A stretch of 64,000 nt of DNA from Mycobacterium sp. 852002-10029_SCH5224772 (GCF_001667315.1 NZ_LZHT01000015.1:124001-188000), one strand, 5' to 3'. Positions 16,988 to 25,048 are shown, counted from the first letter of the stretch. Translations and numbers: made by a program. Notes: generated by a model from the letters alone, not told the origin.

Positions 16988-17875
16988 ATGACCGAACCGG
17001 TTGCGGCCCGCGTGGCCGTCTACCTCGACTTCGACAACATCGTGATCTCCCGCTACGACCAGATTCACGGGCGAAACTCGTTTCAGAAGGACAAAGCCAA
17101 GGGCCTCGAGCAGTATTCCGAGCACCTGGCCCGGGCGACGGTCGACGTCGGCGCGATCCTCGACTTCGCGTCGTCGTTCGGGACCCTGGTCCTCACCCGC
17201 GCCTACGCGGACTGGTCGGCGGACATCAACGCCGGGTACCGCGGACAGTTGGTGGCCCGCGCGGTCGACCTGGTGCAGTTGTTCCCCGCGGCGGCCTACG
17301 GCAAGAACGGCGCCGACATCCGGTTGGCCGTCGACGCGGTCGAGGACATGTTCCGACTGCCCGACCTGACCCACGTGGTGATCGTGGCCGGCGACTCCGA
17401 CTACATCCCGCTGGCCCAGCGCTGCAAGAGGCTCGGCCGGTACGTGGTGGGCATCGGGGTGGCGGGGGCATCGAGCCGGGCGTTGGCGGCGGCCTGCGAG
17501 GAGTTCGTCGTGTACGACGCACTGCCGGGGGTTCCGGTGGTCGACCGCGAGGCGGCGCCGGCCGAGGCGGACCCCCCGAAGCGGCGCGGCGGGCGCGCCA
17601 AGGCGGCCCAGCCCGAGGAGCCGGAGCCGCCCGACGCGCAAGCCGCCGCCACCGCGCTGCTGATCCGCGCGCTGCAGATCGGCTTGGAGAAAGACGACGT
17701 CGACTGGCTGCACAACTCCGCGGTGAAGGCACAGATGAGGCGCATGGACCCGTCGTTCAGCGAAAGGTCTTTGGGTTTCCGGTCATTCAGCGACTTTCTG
17801 CGTTCGCGGTCCGATGTCGTCGAGTTGGACGAGACCTCGACGACACGGATGGTGCGGCTGCGCGCACACGATTGA
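16988..17875 (+). CDS. NYN domain (PIN-like) protein with C-terminal OST-HTH/LOTUS domain
   Basis: The 295-residue protein has an N-terminal NYN nuclease-like domain (residues 8-165). It carries the acidic metal-binding set YLDFDN (Asp14, Asp16), GADIRLAVDAVEDM and AGDSDY. An acidic/basic low-complexity linker (about 175-215) follows. Residues about 220-290 resemble an OST-HTH/LOTUS RNA-binding module (FRSFSDFLRSR). NYN proteins are predicted RNases, and LOTUS domains bind structured or G-rich RNA, so an RNA processing or surveillance role is likely. The partner RNA is unknown. It is transcribed alone; a hairpin follows its stop. Confidence 0.85.
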   Translation: MTEPVAARVAVYLDFDNIVISRYDQIHGRNSFQKDKAKGLEQYSEHLARATVDVGAILDFASSFGTLVLTRAYADWSADINAGYRGQLVARAVDLVQLFPAAAYGKNGADIRLAVDAVEDMFRLPDLTHVVIVAGDSDYIPLAQRCKRLGRYVVGIGVAGASSRALAAACEEFVVYDALPGVPVVDREAAPAEADPPKRRGGRAKAAQPEEPEPPDAQAAATALLIRALQIGLEKDDVDWLHNSAVKAQMRRMDPSFSERSLGFRSFSDFLRSRSDVVELDETSTTRMVRLRAHD

Positions 17876-17880
17876 GCAGT

Positions 17881-17915
17881 GCGGCGTGCATCCCGCCGCA
17901 ATGCATTTTCTCTTC
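17881..17915 (+). terminator. Possible intrinsic terminator after NYN gene
   Basis: GCGGC (17881-17885) pairs with GCCGC (17895-17899) across a 9-base loop, followed within a few bases by a T-rich run (ATTTTCTCTT). It starts 5 bases after the NYN stop. The stem is short, so termination is only plausible. Confidence 0.35.
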
Positions 17916-17957
17916 GATGTATGGCGTTTTCCACACCCGCACGGTTCGCCGCACGGG

Positions 17958-18002
17958 TTGTCAGCCGATGTCGTTGACAGCCCCCCGCGGTGGCCATACA
18001 TT
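17958..18002 (+). promoter_or_regulatory. SigA-type promoter with overlapping inverted repeat, upstream of P450
   Basis: TTGACA (17974-17979) and TACATT (17997-18002) are separated by exactly 17 bases, a near-consensus housekeeping promoter, rare in such GC-rich DNA. The -35 is part of an inverted repeat TGTCA (17959-17963), 11 bases, TGACA (17975-17979), a plausible repressor operator. It would give a 5' UTR of about 40 bases including the GAGGAG ribosome binding site of the P450 gene. Confidence 0.65.
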
Positions 18003-18049
18003 GTCTGAAAGTCGTCCGCAGGTGGTGGGGGATCGATGAGGAGACCGTC

Positions 18050-19279
18050 ATGACCGTCGGTGCCGCTCCCCCAAGCGTTTTCGATGCCGATCTGCCCACC
18101 CTGTGCTACCGCGACGACGAAACTCCCGCGGAGATCTATCCGCGCCTGCGGGAGGCGCAGCGGCACGCACCCGTCGCGCTGGGACCGCACGGCCCCGAGG
18201 TGCTCGGCTACCACATGGTCCGGTCCGTTCTGCGGGATACGCGATTCCAGATCCCGCCCGGCCTGAATCTCCTTGTCCAGGGCATCACTTCGGGCCCGCT
18301 GTGGGACAAGGTGGTCAACAGCCTGCTGTGCCTCGAGGGCGACGAGCACCACCGGCTGCGGAGCCTGACCTCCAAGGCGTTCACGCCGAAGGCCACCCTG
18401 CGCCTGCACGACACCATGGTCGGCGTGCTGAACGACCTGGTCGATCAGGTGGCCGACGCCGGGCGCTGTGACATCGTCACCGACATCGCCCGCCCGTATC
18501 CCGTGCCGATCATCTGCGCGCTGCTCGGGGCGCCGCGCGAGGATTGGCAACAGTTCTCACTGTGGGCGGACGACGTTTTCAAGGCCTTCAGCTTCACCGT
18601 CGACCTGACCGAGGTCGAGCCCGTCGTGATGCGCGCGTGGCGCCAGCTCGACGCCTACGTCGACGAGATGGTCGCCCGCCGCCGGCACAGCCTGACCGAC
18701 GACCTGCTGTCCGATTTGATCCGCGCCGAGGATGAGGGCGACCGTCTCAACGCGGCCGAACTGCGCATGCTCGCCGGGGGGCTGCTGCTGGCGGGGACGG
18801 ACACCACCCGCAACCAGGTCGCCGCGTCGGTGCACCTGCTGTGCCAGCACCGGCAGCAGTGGGAGCTGTTGCGCGCGCGGCCGGAATTGGCGATGCGTGC
18901 CGTCGAGGAGACCATGCGTCACTCGCCGATCGTGTGCGGAACGCTGCGGCTGGTGGCCGAGGACGCCGACGTCGACGGCTACGTGTTCCCCGCCGGCACG
19001 ATGGTCCTGGTGAACACCGGCGCGGCGAACCGCGACCCCGCGGTCTACGACGACCCGGAACGCGTCGACATCACCCGCGAGGGCGCCCCGCCCATCCTGA
19101 CGTTCGGGGGCGGCGCGCATTACTGCCTCGGCGCCAACCTGGCCAGGCGCGAGATCGCCGAGGCGCTGACCGTCTTGACCGGCCGCCTGCTCAATCCGCG
19201 CATCGCCGGGCCGGCGCCATGGAAGCCGATGGGAACCCTGAGCGGCCCGCTGAGCCTGCCCCTGGAGTTCGACAGCTAG
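18050..19279 (+). CDS. Cytochrome P450 (family not assigned)
   Basis: The 409-residue enzyme has the I-helix LAGTDTTRNQ, the ExxR motif EETMRHSP and the haem loop FGGGAHYCLGANLARRE. It is a typical soluble bacterial P450 length. I could not place it in a numbered CYP family with confidence. ATG 18050 is chosen because GAGGAG at 18037-18042 sits 7 bases upstream and the N terminus (MTVGAAPPSVFD) is plausible; an in-frame Met at 17990 would lie inside the promoter. It is a single-gene unit with its own strong promoter. No ferredoxin gene is adjacent. Confidence 0.9.
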   Translation: MTVGAAPPSVFDADLPTLCYRDDETPAEIYPRLREAQRHAPVALGPHGPEVLGYHMVRSVLRDTRFQIPPGLNLLVQGITSGPLWDKVVNSLLCLEGDEHHRLRSLTSKAFTPKATLRLHDTMVGVLNDLVDQVADAGRCDIVTDIARPYPVPIICALLGAPREDWQQFSLWADDVFKAFSFTVDLTEVEPVVMRAWRQLDAYVDEMVARRRHSLTDDLLSDLIRAEDEGDRLNAAELRMLAGGLLLAGTDTTRNQVAASVHLLCQHRQQWELLRARPELAMRAVEETMRHSPIVCGTLRLVAEDADVDGYVFPAGTMVLVNTGAANRDPAVYDDPERVDITREGAPPILTFGGGAHYCLGANLARREIAEALTVLTGRLLNPRIAGPAPWKPMGTLSGPLSLPLEFDS

Positions 19280-19286
19280 TCCTCCG

Positions 19287-19450
19287 GCGTTGAGTGTGCG
19301 CTCTGGGCGTCGAGTGTGCTCTGGGCGTCGAGTGTGAATCCACGGCTTTGACTGTGCGCACAGGGTGTCGACACGCCGAGCGCGGCCGCCGTAGCTTCAC
19401 ACCGAAAGCCGGAGCTTCACACCAAACGCCACGGCTTCACACCGCCAATG
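19287..19450. repeat. Cluster of GAGTGTG / TTCACAC short repeats in inverted arrangement
   Basis: Three tandem units of 18-20 bases beginning GCGT(T/C)GAGTGTG (19287-19306, 19307-19324, 19325-19342) are followed by a bridge (TTTGACTGTGCGCAC). Then come units beginning with the reverse-complement core GCTTCACACC (from 19393, 19413 and 19434). The two halves face each other, so single-stranded DNA or RNA could fold. It fills most of the gap between the P450 and the lipoprotein gene. No ORF or transposase is present. Confidence 0.75.
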
Positions 19451-19547
19451 CGGCCAGGCCGCGGCAATCGTTAGTCCTCCGCCAAGTCGCGGTGGCATCG
19501 GGGCGGCTTTACGCTCCTGTGGTCACACGAACGTCATGGGGGTTTCG

Positions 19548-20876
19548 ATGGGTGCAGCCTGGGGGCGCGCCGTCGTCGCGTCGACCGCCTGCCTGGTCCT
19601 GGCGTCGTGTTCGGAAACCGTGTCGGCGCCCCCGCTGACCCCCACCGCGTCGACGTCGGCTTCGAAAACCAGCACCCGCGCGGCCGCGGCGCCCGCCCCG
19701 ATCACGGGACCGCTGGAAAAGGATTGGAAAAGCTATGGCGGCACCGCGTATTTCGGTTGCCCGCAGACCTTTTCGGCGGGCAAGTCCGCGCTCGACGACA
19801 TCCGGCCGAAGATCTTCGACCCGAAGACGGGGCAGTACATTGCGCCCGCCGTCCCCACCGTTCCCGCCGGCGAGAACCTCACCGGCGCGATGTGCGCGCT
19901 GACCGGCGGCGCCGCCGACATGAAGGTCGTGTACGTGGTCACCACGGTCAAGCCGGCGCAGGCCCCAGCGCCCGAACTCTCGAAGACCACCGCATATTCC
20001 TACGACTGGGCCTCGGGCCGGCAGGTGGCCAGCAAAGAACTGCAGCCGCCGTCCCCGGGTCTGAAGTTGACTGCGCCGAAGGAATGGGGGCTGGCCTCGA
20101 CCTCCTCGGGTGTGGCGTGGGTGAACGCCTTCACCGACGGTCGCGCCGCCGCGTCCCCACCCCGAACCGCGGTCCTCTCCGGCGCCGACCTGGCGATCAT
20201 GTGGGACGACCCCCAGCCCGCCCGGGTATGGCAGGACGTGCTGGCGTTTCAACGCAACACCGATCCCGGTAGGGCCTCGGGAGCCGAGCTGCGCCGCCCG
20301 ACCGGGGAAGCGATCTATCAGGACAACGACGTGCAATCCGTGGACGACGAATTAACCGACGGCCCAAATACATTGGTGAAGCTCACCCGCAGGGATTCGT
20401 CCAATCCCCCGGCGGTGTCGACCATGTTCTACGACCTCAACGCGAAGTCCATCATCAAGATCGGCGATTCCGATCGGGTTTCCGGCAGCGGGCTGACCGC
20501 GTCATTGTCCGGCGGGAAACTGTTGGTCGACGGCCACAATTCGGACAACTCCTCATTCGGGTTCGGCGTGTGGAACCTACGCGACCAACGGTGGGATTTC
20601 CTGAAGAACCGGGACGACGCCAAGAAGCTGTCGATTTCCAAGCTGGCGTTCTTCGAGGACCACCTCTACCTCACCGGCGCCGGCGGGACATTCTCGGTAA
20701 TCGCGCTGCCCGCAACGGATCCCGTCGCCTCCAGCTGGTCGGTACGCCCGTTCGAGCGGATCTCCGGATGGACGCTGGTGTGCCGCGGCGAGACCGCGCC
20801 GTCGGCCAATGGCGAATGCAAGGAGATCGTCATGGTGCAAGACCAGGACGGCCACTACCCCGGACCCTGGTTCTGA
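19548..20876 (+). CDS. Probable lipoprotein with beta-propeller-like body
   Basis: The 442-residue product starts at ATG 19548, with GGGGG five bases upstream; the in-frame ATG 19536 has no ribosome binding site. The signal MGAAWGRAVVASTACLVLASC ends in the lipobox LASC, so the protein is probably lipid-anchored. A Pro/Ser/Thr/Ala-rich linker (residues 22-55) precedes a body of repeated beta-strand-rich blocks (GKLLVDG, GVWNLRDQRWDFL, LAFFEDHLYLTGAGG), suggestive of a propeller. No enzyme motif is recognised. Similar mycobacterial proteins are unnamed. Confidence 0.75.
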   Translation: MGAAWGRAVVASTACLVLASCSETVSAPPLTPTASTSASKTSTRAAAAPAPITGPLEKDWKSYGGTAYFGCPQTFSAGKSALDDIRPKIFDPKTGQYIAPAVPTVPAGENLTGAMCALTGGAADMKVVYVVTTVKPAQAPAPELSKTTAYSYDWASGRQVASKELQPPSPGLKLTAPKEWGLASTSSGVAWVNAFTDGRAAASPPRTAVLSGADLAIMWDDPQPARVWQDVLAFQRNTDPGRASGAELRRPTGEAIYQDNDVQSVDDELTDGPNTLVKLTRRDSSNPPAVSTMFYDLNAKSIIKIGDSDRVSGSGLTASLSGGKLLVDGHNSDNSSFGFGVWNLRDQRWDFLKNRDDAKKLSISKLAFFEDHLYLTGAGGTFSVIALPATDPVASSWSVRPFERISGWTLVCRGETAPSANGECKEIVMVQDQDGHYPGPWF

Positions 20877-20997
20877 CCTTCGGATGCGAGGACGTGGGGA
20901 AGCCGGACCAGTCGCCGCACCATAGGACACCCTCCCGGCCGATGGGTTGGAGGAGTCGAACCGGGAGGGTGCCTGCTTGGCGTTCAATGCTCGTACG

Positions 20998-21207
20998 TCA
21001 CTGTCCGGCGCGTTGGTCGGATTGGACGACGAAGAAAAGCCGGTCGGCGAAAGCGATGGCATCGGCGATCTTCTCGGCCAGCTCGGCGGCGCGGGCCTTG
21101 CGGACGCCGGCCAGGCCGGTCTGCGCGGAGAGGGCCGATTCGCGCGCTGTCGTCAGTGCGCTGCGGCACTCGCGGAGTACTGAGATGGTGGCGGGACTGA
21201 TAGACAT
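20998..21207 (-). CDS. Small helical protein of 69 residues
   Basis: The sequence MSISPATISVLRECRSAL continues as an Ala/Glu/Arg-rich helix to a short hydrophobic end (ADRLFFVV). There is no signal peptide and no known domain. The case for a real gene is a strong ribosome binding site (AGGGGG on the minus strand, 21217-21212, five bases before ATG 21207), a leader region with a long dyad, and protein-like composition. A longer frame to 21450 exists but lacks these features. It may be a coiled-coil partner or DNA-associated protein; the function is unknown. Confidence 0.6.
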   Translation of the reverse strand: MSISPATISVLRECRSALTTARESALSAQTGLAGVRKARAAELAEKIADAIAFADRLFFVVQSDQRAGQ

Positions 21208-21270
21208 GTCGCCCCCTAGAAATCGCGCTCTCACAGCAGTACCCGCCGCGGCACCCGCCACACCGGTGCG

Positions 21271-21306
21271 GCGCAAATTTTTACAATTGGTTTGTAGAAA
21301 TTGCGC
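21271..21306. promoter_or_regulatory. 36-bp imperfect palindrome (operator candidate)
   Basis: The left arm GCGCAAATTTTTACAA and the inverted right arm GCGCAATTTCTACAAA match except for one indel, one mismatch and the innermost bases. The core is TACAA, 5 bases, TTGTA (21282-21296). It is a rare AT-rich island 64 bases upstream of the 69-residue gene on the minus strand. It could be a repressor site and promoter, or an RNA hairpin in the leader; no T-run follows, which disfavours a terminator. Confidence 0.5.
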
Positions 21307-21424
21307 ACGTGTCGCACAACGGCACCGGCGGCCCTGGCCTACCGGCCGGTCGCCCGGCCAGCGTCGCTCAGCGGGGCAAGCGGCGGCGCGCCACGCGGCT
21401 GCGCCGAGCAAACCGAATCTTAGG

Positions 21425-21452
21425 GGTTGCAGACACTTGCGGGCCTGCAACC
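21425..21452 (-). terminator. Hairpin downstream of tRNA-Tyr
   Basis: GGTTGCAG (21425-21432) pairs perfectly with CTGCAACC (21445-21452) over a 12-base loop. It lies about 70 bases beyond the tRNA 3' end in the direction of transcription. It lacks a T-run, so it is only a possible terminator or processing signal. Confidence 0.35.
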
Positions 21453-21524
21453 GTCAGGCGGGAGGGTGCGGCCAGGCGGCCGGCATCCTCCCCGGAACCA
21501 AGAGGCCATCGATCTGAAAAACTG

Positions 21525-21608
21525 TGGTGGCAGGTACAGGATTCGAACCTGTGAAGCTTTCGCGACGGATTTACAGTCCGCTCCCATTGGCCGCTCGGGC
21601 AACCTGCC
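21525..21608 (-). tRNA. tRNA-Tyr (anticodon GTA)
   Basis: Read on the minus strand the gene starts GGCAGGTTGCCCGAGCGG and ends with ACCTGCC, discriminator A and an encoded CCA (21527-21525). The acceptor stem GGCAGGT/ACCTGCC is perfect (21608-21602 with 21535-21529). The anticodon loop has GTA at 21574-21572 within GGACTGTAAATCC. A long variable arm (about 14 bases), as expected for bacterial tyrosine tRNA, and the T loop GGTTCGAATCC are present. Transcription runs away from the yajQ-type gene. Confidence 0.96.
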
Positions 21609-21617
21609 GCCAGACAG

Positions 21618-21646
21618 GTTACAACGAGCGAGTAGACAAAGCACAA
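21618..21646 (-). promoter_or_regulatory. Probable tRNA-Tyr promoter
   Basis: On the minus strand TTGTGC (21646-21641), a 17-base spacer and TGTAAC (21623-21618) precede the tRNA 5' end by about 10 bases. Both hexamers match consensus only partly; spacing and position support the call. Confidence 0.45.
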
Positions 21647-21677
21647 ACGCCTATCACCTGATGAAGGGACGGAATGC

Positions 21678-22169
21678 ATGGCGGACTCATCGTTCGACAT
21701 CGTCAGCAAAGTGGATCGCCAAGAGGTCGATAACGCGCTCAACCAGGCCGCCAAGGAGCTGGCCACCCGGTTCGACTTCCGCGGCACCGACACCACGATC
21801 GCCTGGAAGGGCGACGAGGCCATCGAGCTGACGTCGTCCACCGAGGAACGCGTCAAGGCGGCCGTCGACGTCTTCAAGGAGAAGCTGATCCGCCGCGACA
21901 TCTCCATGAAGGCCTTCGACGCCGGCGAGCCCCAGGCCTCGGGCAAGTCCTACAAGGTCAGCGGGTCGCTGAAGCAAGGCATCAGCAGTGAGAACGCCAA
22001 GAAGATCACCAAGCTGATCCGCGATGACGGTCCCAAGTCCGTCAAGACTCAAATCCAGGGCGACGAAATCCGGGTCACCAGCAAAAAGCGCGACGATTTG
22101 CAGGCAGTCCAGGCGATGCTGAAGCAGGCCGACCTGGACGTGGCGCTGCAGTTCGTCAACTACCGGTGA
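21678..22169 (+). CDS. yajQ: YajQ family nucleotide-binding protein (Rv0566c-like)
   Basis: The 163-residue protein starts [20 protein letters not shown] and carries the family landmarks [19 protein letters not shown] and [15 protein letters not shown], over the usual length of about 163. YajQ proteins have two ferredoxin-like domains; some bind cyclic di-GMP and act as transcription cofactors, while others bind nucleic acids or GTP. It is cytoplasmic. AAGGGA precedes ATG 21678. Gene order tRNA-Tyr, yajQ-type, flavin monooxygenase, gpsA follows Mtb Rv0566c to Rv0564c. Confidence 0.95.
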   Translation: MADSSFDIVSKVDRQEVDNALNQAAKELATRFDFRGTDTTIAWKGDEAIELTSSTEERVKAAVDVFKEKLIRRDISMKAFDAGEPQASGKSYKVSGSLKQGISSENAKKITKLIRDDGPKSVKTQIQGDEIRVTSKKRDDLQAVQAMLKQADLDVALQFVNYR

Positions 22170-22178
22170 TTCTCGGGG

Positions 22179-22287
22179 CGCGAGCGTAACGGCACTGCGA
22201 TTTCCGGCGCACTTTTTCGCCGTGAGGTTACGCTCGCGGTCCAAATGCGAGTCGCGGTCCAAATGCGAGCCGCGGCCCAATGCGAGC
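22179..22287. repeat. Palindromic element plus 18-bp tandem repeats
   Basis: CGCGAGCGTAAC (22179-22190) and its exact reverse complement GTTACGCTCGCG (22227-22238) enclose an inner stem (CGGC...GCCG around a T-run). Directly after come three tandem units CGCGGTCCAAATGCGAGT (22235-22252), a near-copy (22253-22270) and a decayed third (22271-22287). The first unit overlaps the palindrome's right arm. It occupies the space between the YajQ and monooxygenase genes; no coding capacity is seen. Confidence 0.75.
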
Positions 22288-22388
22288 CCCCGCCCGCGCA
22301 ATGCGACCCGGTTTGGCCGGTTACTAGCCCGACCAACCGGTGGGTCTCTACGCTAGTGACGAGTCCCACAATTTGAGCGAGGTTCACG

Positions 22389-23900
22389 ATGACCGTGACT
22401 CCCCAGGAGGCCGCCGGCCACGACGAGACCGAGGCCGACTACTCCGACGTCATCATCGTCGGCGCCGGCATCTCCGGTATCGACGCGGCCTATCGGATCA
22501 CCGAACGCAATCCGCAACTGACGTACACCGTCCTGGAGCGGCGCGCGCAGATCGGCGGGACCTGGGACCTGTTCCGCTACCCGGGGGTGCGCTCCGACAG
22601 CAGCATCTTCACGCTGTCCTTCCCGTTCGAGCCGTGGACCCGCAAAGAGGGCGTGGCCGACGGTGTGCACATCCGCGAGTACCTGAGCGCCACCGCGCGC
22701 AAGTACGGCATCGAGGGCCACATCCGGTTCAACAGCTACGTGCGCTCGGCGGACTGGGATTCCTCGACCGACACCTGGACGGTCACCGTCGAGCAGGACG
22801 GGGCGCGCAAGCTCTACCGCGGCCGCTTCCTGTTCTTCGGCAGCGGCTACTACAACTACGACGAGGGCTATACGCCCGACTTCCCGGGCATCGAAGAGTT
22901 CAAGGGCACGGTGGTCCACCCCCAGCACTGGCCCGAGGACCTGGATTACGCCGGCAAGAAGGTCGTGGTGATCGGTAGCGGAGCGACCGCGGTGACGCTG
23001 CTGCCGTCGCTGTCGGAGCGCGCGGCCCAGGTGACCATGCTGCAGCGCTCACCCACCTATCTCATCTCGGCGTCCAAGTACGGCACCGTCGCCTCCGTCT
23101 CTCGAAAGTTGCTGCCCCGCAAGCCCGCTCATCTCGTCGTCCGCATGTACAGCGCGCTGACCGAGGCGGTGTTCTTCGCGTTATCCCGCAAGGCGCCGGG
23201 GCTCGTGCGATGGCTGTTGCGGCGCAAGGCGATCAACAGCCTGCCGGCCGGCTACGACGTCGACACCCACTTCAAGCCCAGCTACAACCCGTGGGACCAG
23301 CGGATGTGCCTGATCCCCGACGCCGACCTGTACGAGGCCATCAGCGCCGGACGCGCCGACGTGGTCACCGACCACATCGACCATTTCGACGCGACCGGTA
23401 TTGCGCTCAAATCCGGCGGGCACCTCGACGCCGACGTCATCGTCACCGCCACCGGCCTGCAGCTGCAGGCCCTCGGCGGCACCACAATCAGTCTGGACGG
23501 CAACGAGATCAAGACCAGCGACCGCTTCGTCTACAAAGCGCACATGCTCGAAGACGTGCCGAACCTTTTCTGGTGTGTGGGCTACACCAACGCGTCATGG
23601 ACGCTGCGAGCCGACATCACCGCCCGGGCGACGGCAAAACTCTTGGAACACATGAGGTCTCACGGCTACACGCACGCCGCCCCGCACCGCGGCAACGAGC
23701 CGATGACCGAGAAGCCGTCGTGGGACATCAACGCCGGCTACGTGCTGCGTTCGGTACACGCGCTGCCGAAGTCGGGCACCAAACGGCCGTGGAACGTGCG
23801 GCAGAACTATCTCGCCGACGCGATCGACTACCGCTTCGACCGCATCGAAGAGGCGATGGTGTTCGGCCGGGCCGCCGACCGCGAACCCCTGGCGGGCTAG
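22389..23900 (+). CDS. Flavin-containing / Baeyer-Villiger-type monooxygenase (Rv0565c-like)
   Basis: The 503-residue enzyme has the FAD motif GAGISGIDAA, the second Rossmann motif VVVIGSGATAVTL for NADPH, and the Baeyer-Villiger fingerprint FKGTVVHPQHWP. It belongs with EthA, MymA and Rv0565c, which oxidise ketones and activate thioamide drugs in Mtb. A TACGCT -10 (22349-22354) and GCGAGG before the ATG suggest its own promoter and a short leader. It is followed by gpsA after 59 bases. The physiological substrate is unknown. Confidence 0.92.
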   Translation: MTVTPQEAAGHDETEADYSDVIIVGAGISGIDAAYRITERNPQLTYTVLERRAQIGGTWDLFRYPGVRSDSSIFTLSFPFEPWTRKEGVADGVHIREYLSATARKYGIEGHIRFNSYVRSADWDSSTDTWTVTVEQDGARKLYRGRFLFFGSGYYNYDEGYTPDFPGIEEFKGTVVHPQHWPEDLDYAGKKVVVIGSGATAVTLLPSLSERAAQVTMLQRSPTYLISASKYGTVASVSRKLLPRKPAHLVVRMYSALTEAVFFALSRKAPGLVRWLLRRKAINSLPAGYDVDTHFKPSYNPWDQRMCLIPDADLYEAISAGRADVVTDHIDHFDATGIALKSGGHLDADVIVTATGLQLQALGGTTISLDGNEIKTSDRFVYKAHMLEDVPNLFWCVGYTNASWTLRADITARATAKLLEHMRSHGYTHAAPHRGNEPMTEKPSWDINAGYVLRSVHALPKSGTKRPWNVRQNYLADAIDYRFDRIEEAMVFGRAADREPLAG

Positions 23901-23946
23901 GAGCAGCGGAGTTCGTGAACTGCTTCTAAAACTCAGATGTCGGCAA

Positions 23947-23952
23947 TACGCT
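23947..23952 (+). promoter_or_regulatory. -10 element for leaderless gpsA mRNA
   Basis: TACGCT lies 7 bases before ATG 23960 with no ribosome binding site between, so the transcript would begin at the start codon. A partial -35 (TTCTAA, 23924-23929) lies 17 bases upstream. Confidence 0.45.
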
Positions 23953-23959
23953 GATCGCC

Positions 23960-24985
23960 ATGGCATCTGACAAGCGCGAGCCCAAAGTCGTTGTCCTCGG
24001 TGGCGGTTCCTGGGGCACCACCGTGGCCTCAATCTGCGCGCGCCGCGGGCCGACGCTGCAGTGGGTGCGCTCCGAGGAGACCGCCACCGACATCAACGAC
24101 AACCACCGCAACAGCCGCTACCTCGGCAACGACGTCATCCTGAGCGACACACTGCGCGCCACCACCGACTTCGCGGAGGCGGCGAACTCGGCCGACGTCG
24201 TCGTCATGGGCGTGCCCTCGCACGGCTTCCGCGGGGTGCTCACCGAACTGGCAAAGGAGCTGCGGCCGTGGGTGCCGGTGGTGTCACTGGTCAAAGGGCT
24301 CGAGCAGGGCACCAACATGCGGATGTCCCAGATCGTCGAGGAGGTGCTGCCCGGGCACCCCGCGGGCATCCTGGCCGGACCGAACATCGCGCGCGAGGTG
24401 GCCGAGGGCTACGCCGCCGCCGCGGTGCTGGCCATGCCCGACCAGCATCTGGCGACGCGGCTGTCCGGACTGTTCCGTACCCGGCGCTTTCGCGTGTACA
24501 CCACCGACGACGTCATCGGGGCGGAAATGGCCGGGGCGTTGAAGAACGTGTTCGCCATCGCGGTCGGCATGGGGTACTCGCTGGGCATCGGCGAAAACAC
24601 CCGCGCGCTGGTGATCGCCCGCGCACTGCGCGAAATGACCAAGCTGGGCGTCGCGGTGGGCGGGCATCCCGACACCTTCCCGGGGCTGGCCGGACTGGGC
24701 GACCTCATCGTCACCTGTACCAGCCAGCGCAGCCGTAACCGCCACGTCGGTGAACAACTGGGGGCGGGCAAGCCGATCGACGAGATCATCGCCTCGATGA
24801 ACCAGGTCGCCGAGGGCGTCAAAGCCGCCAGCGTGATCATGGAGTTTGCCAACGAGTTCGGCCTCACCATGCCCGTGGCCCGTGAGGTCGACGCCGTGAT
24901 CAACCACAATTCGTCCGTCGAGGAGGCCTACCGCGGCCTGATCGCCGAGGTTCCCGGTCACGAGGTGCACGGCTCGGGCTTCTGA
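23960..24985 (+). CDS. gpsA: Glycerol-3-phosphate dehydrogenase [NAD(P)+] GpsA
   Basis: The 341-residue cytoplasmic enzyme reduces dihydroxyacetone phosphate to sn-glycerol-3-phosphate for phospholipid synthesis. The nucleotide-binding loop VVVLGGGSWGTTVA, the GPNIAREV segment, the catalytic-Lys region AGALKNVFAIAVG and GLGDLIVTC with SRNRH are all present. It corresponds to Mtb Rv0564c (gpdA1). In Mtb the next gene is htpX; here a SulP transporter and an HTH gene intervene. The downstream 244 bases hold the SulP promoter and leader. Confidence 0.95.
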   Translation: MASDKREPKVVVLGGGSWGTTVASICARRGPTLQWVRSEETATDINDNHRNSRYLGNDVILSDTLRATTDFAEAANSADVVVMGVPSHGFRGVLTELAKELRPWVPVVSLVKGLEQGTNMRMSQIVEEVLPGHPAGILAGPNIAREVAEGYAAAAVLAMPDQHLATRLSGLFRTRRFRVYTTDDVIGAEMAGALKNVFAIAVGMGYSLGIGENTRALVIARALREMTKLGVAVGGHPDTFPGLAGLGDLIVTCTSQRSRNRHVGEQLGAGKPIDEIIASMNQVAEGVKAASVIMEFANEFGLTMPVAREVDAVINHNSSVEEAYRGLIAEVPGHEVHGSGF

Positions 24986-25048
24986 CCTGGGCGTCCCCCG
25001 CTGGCCAAATTCAAATCTTTGCGTTCTCTATGGGCCGGCCCCGTCGGC

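Larger units (their letters stand above)
21208..21524. other. Non-coding stretch between small ORF and tRNA-Tyr
   Basis: These 317 bases contain no supported gene. They hold an AT-rich pocket with a long imperfect palindrome (21271-21306) and a hairpin downstream of the tRNA (21425-21452), both listed separately. The remainder is GC-rich with no clear element. Confidence 0.6.

Noticed and set aside
19287..19450. Possible small CRISPR array or insertion sequence end
   Set aside because: Units are contiguous and occur in both orientations; there are no spacers, no transposase and no target duplication.
21425..21452. Second tRNA near tRNA-Tyr
   Set aside because: There is only one stem; no anticodon or T arm can be built around it.
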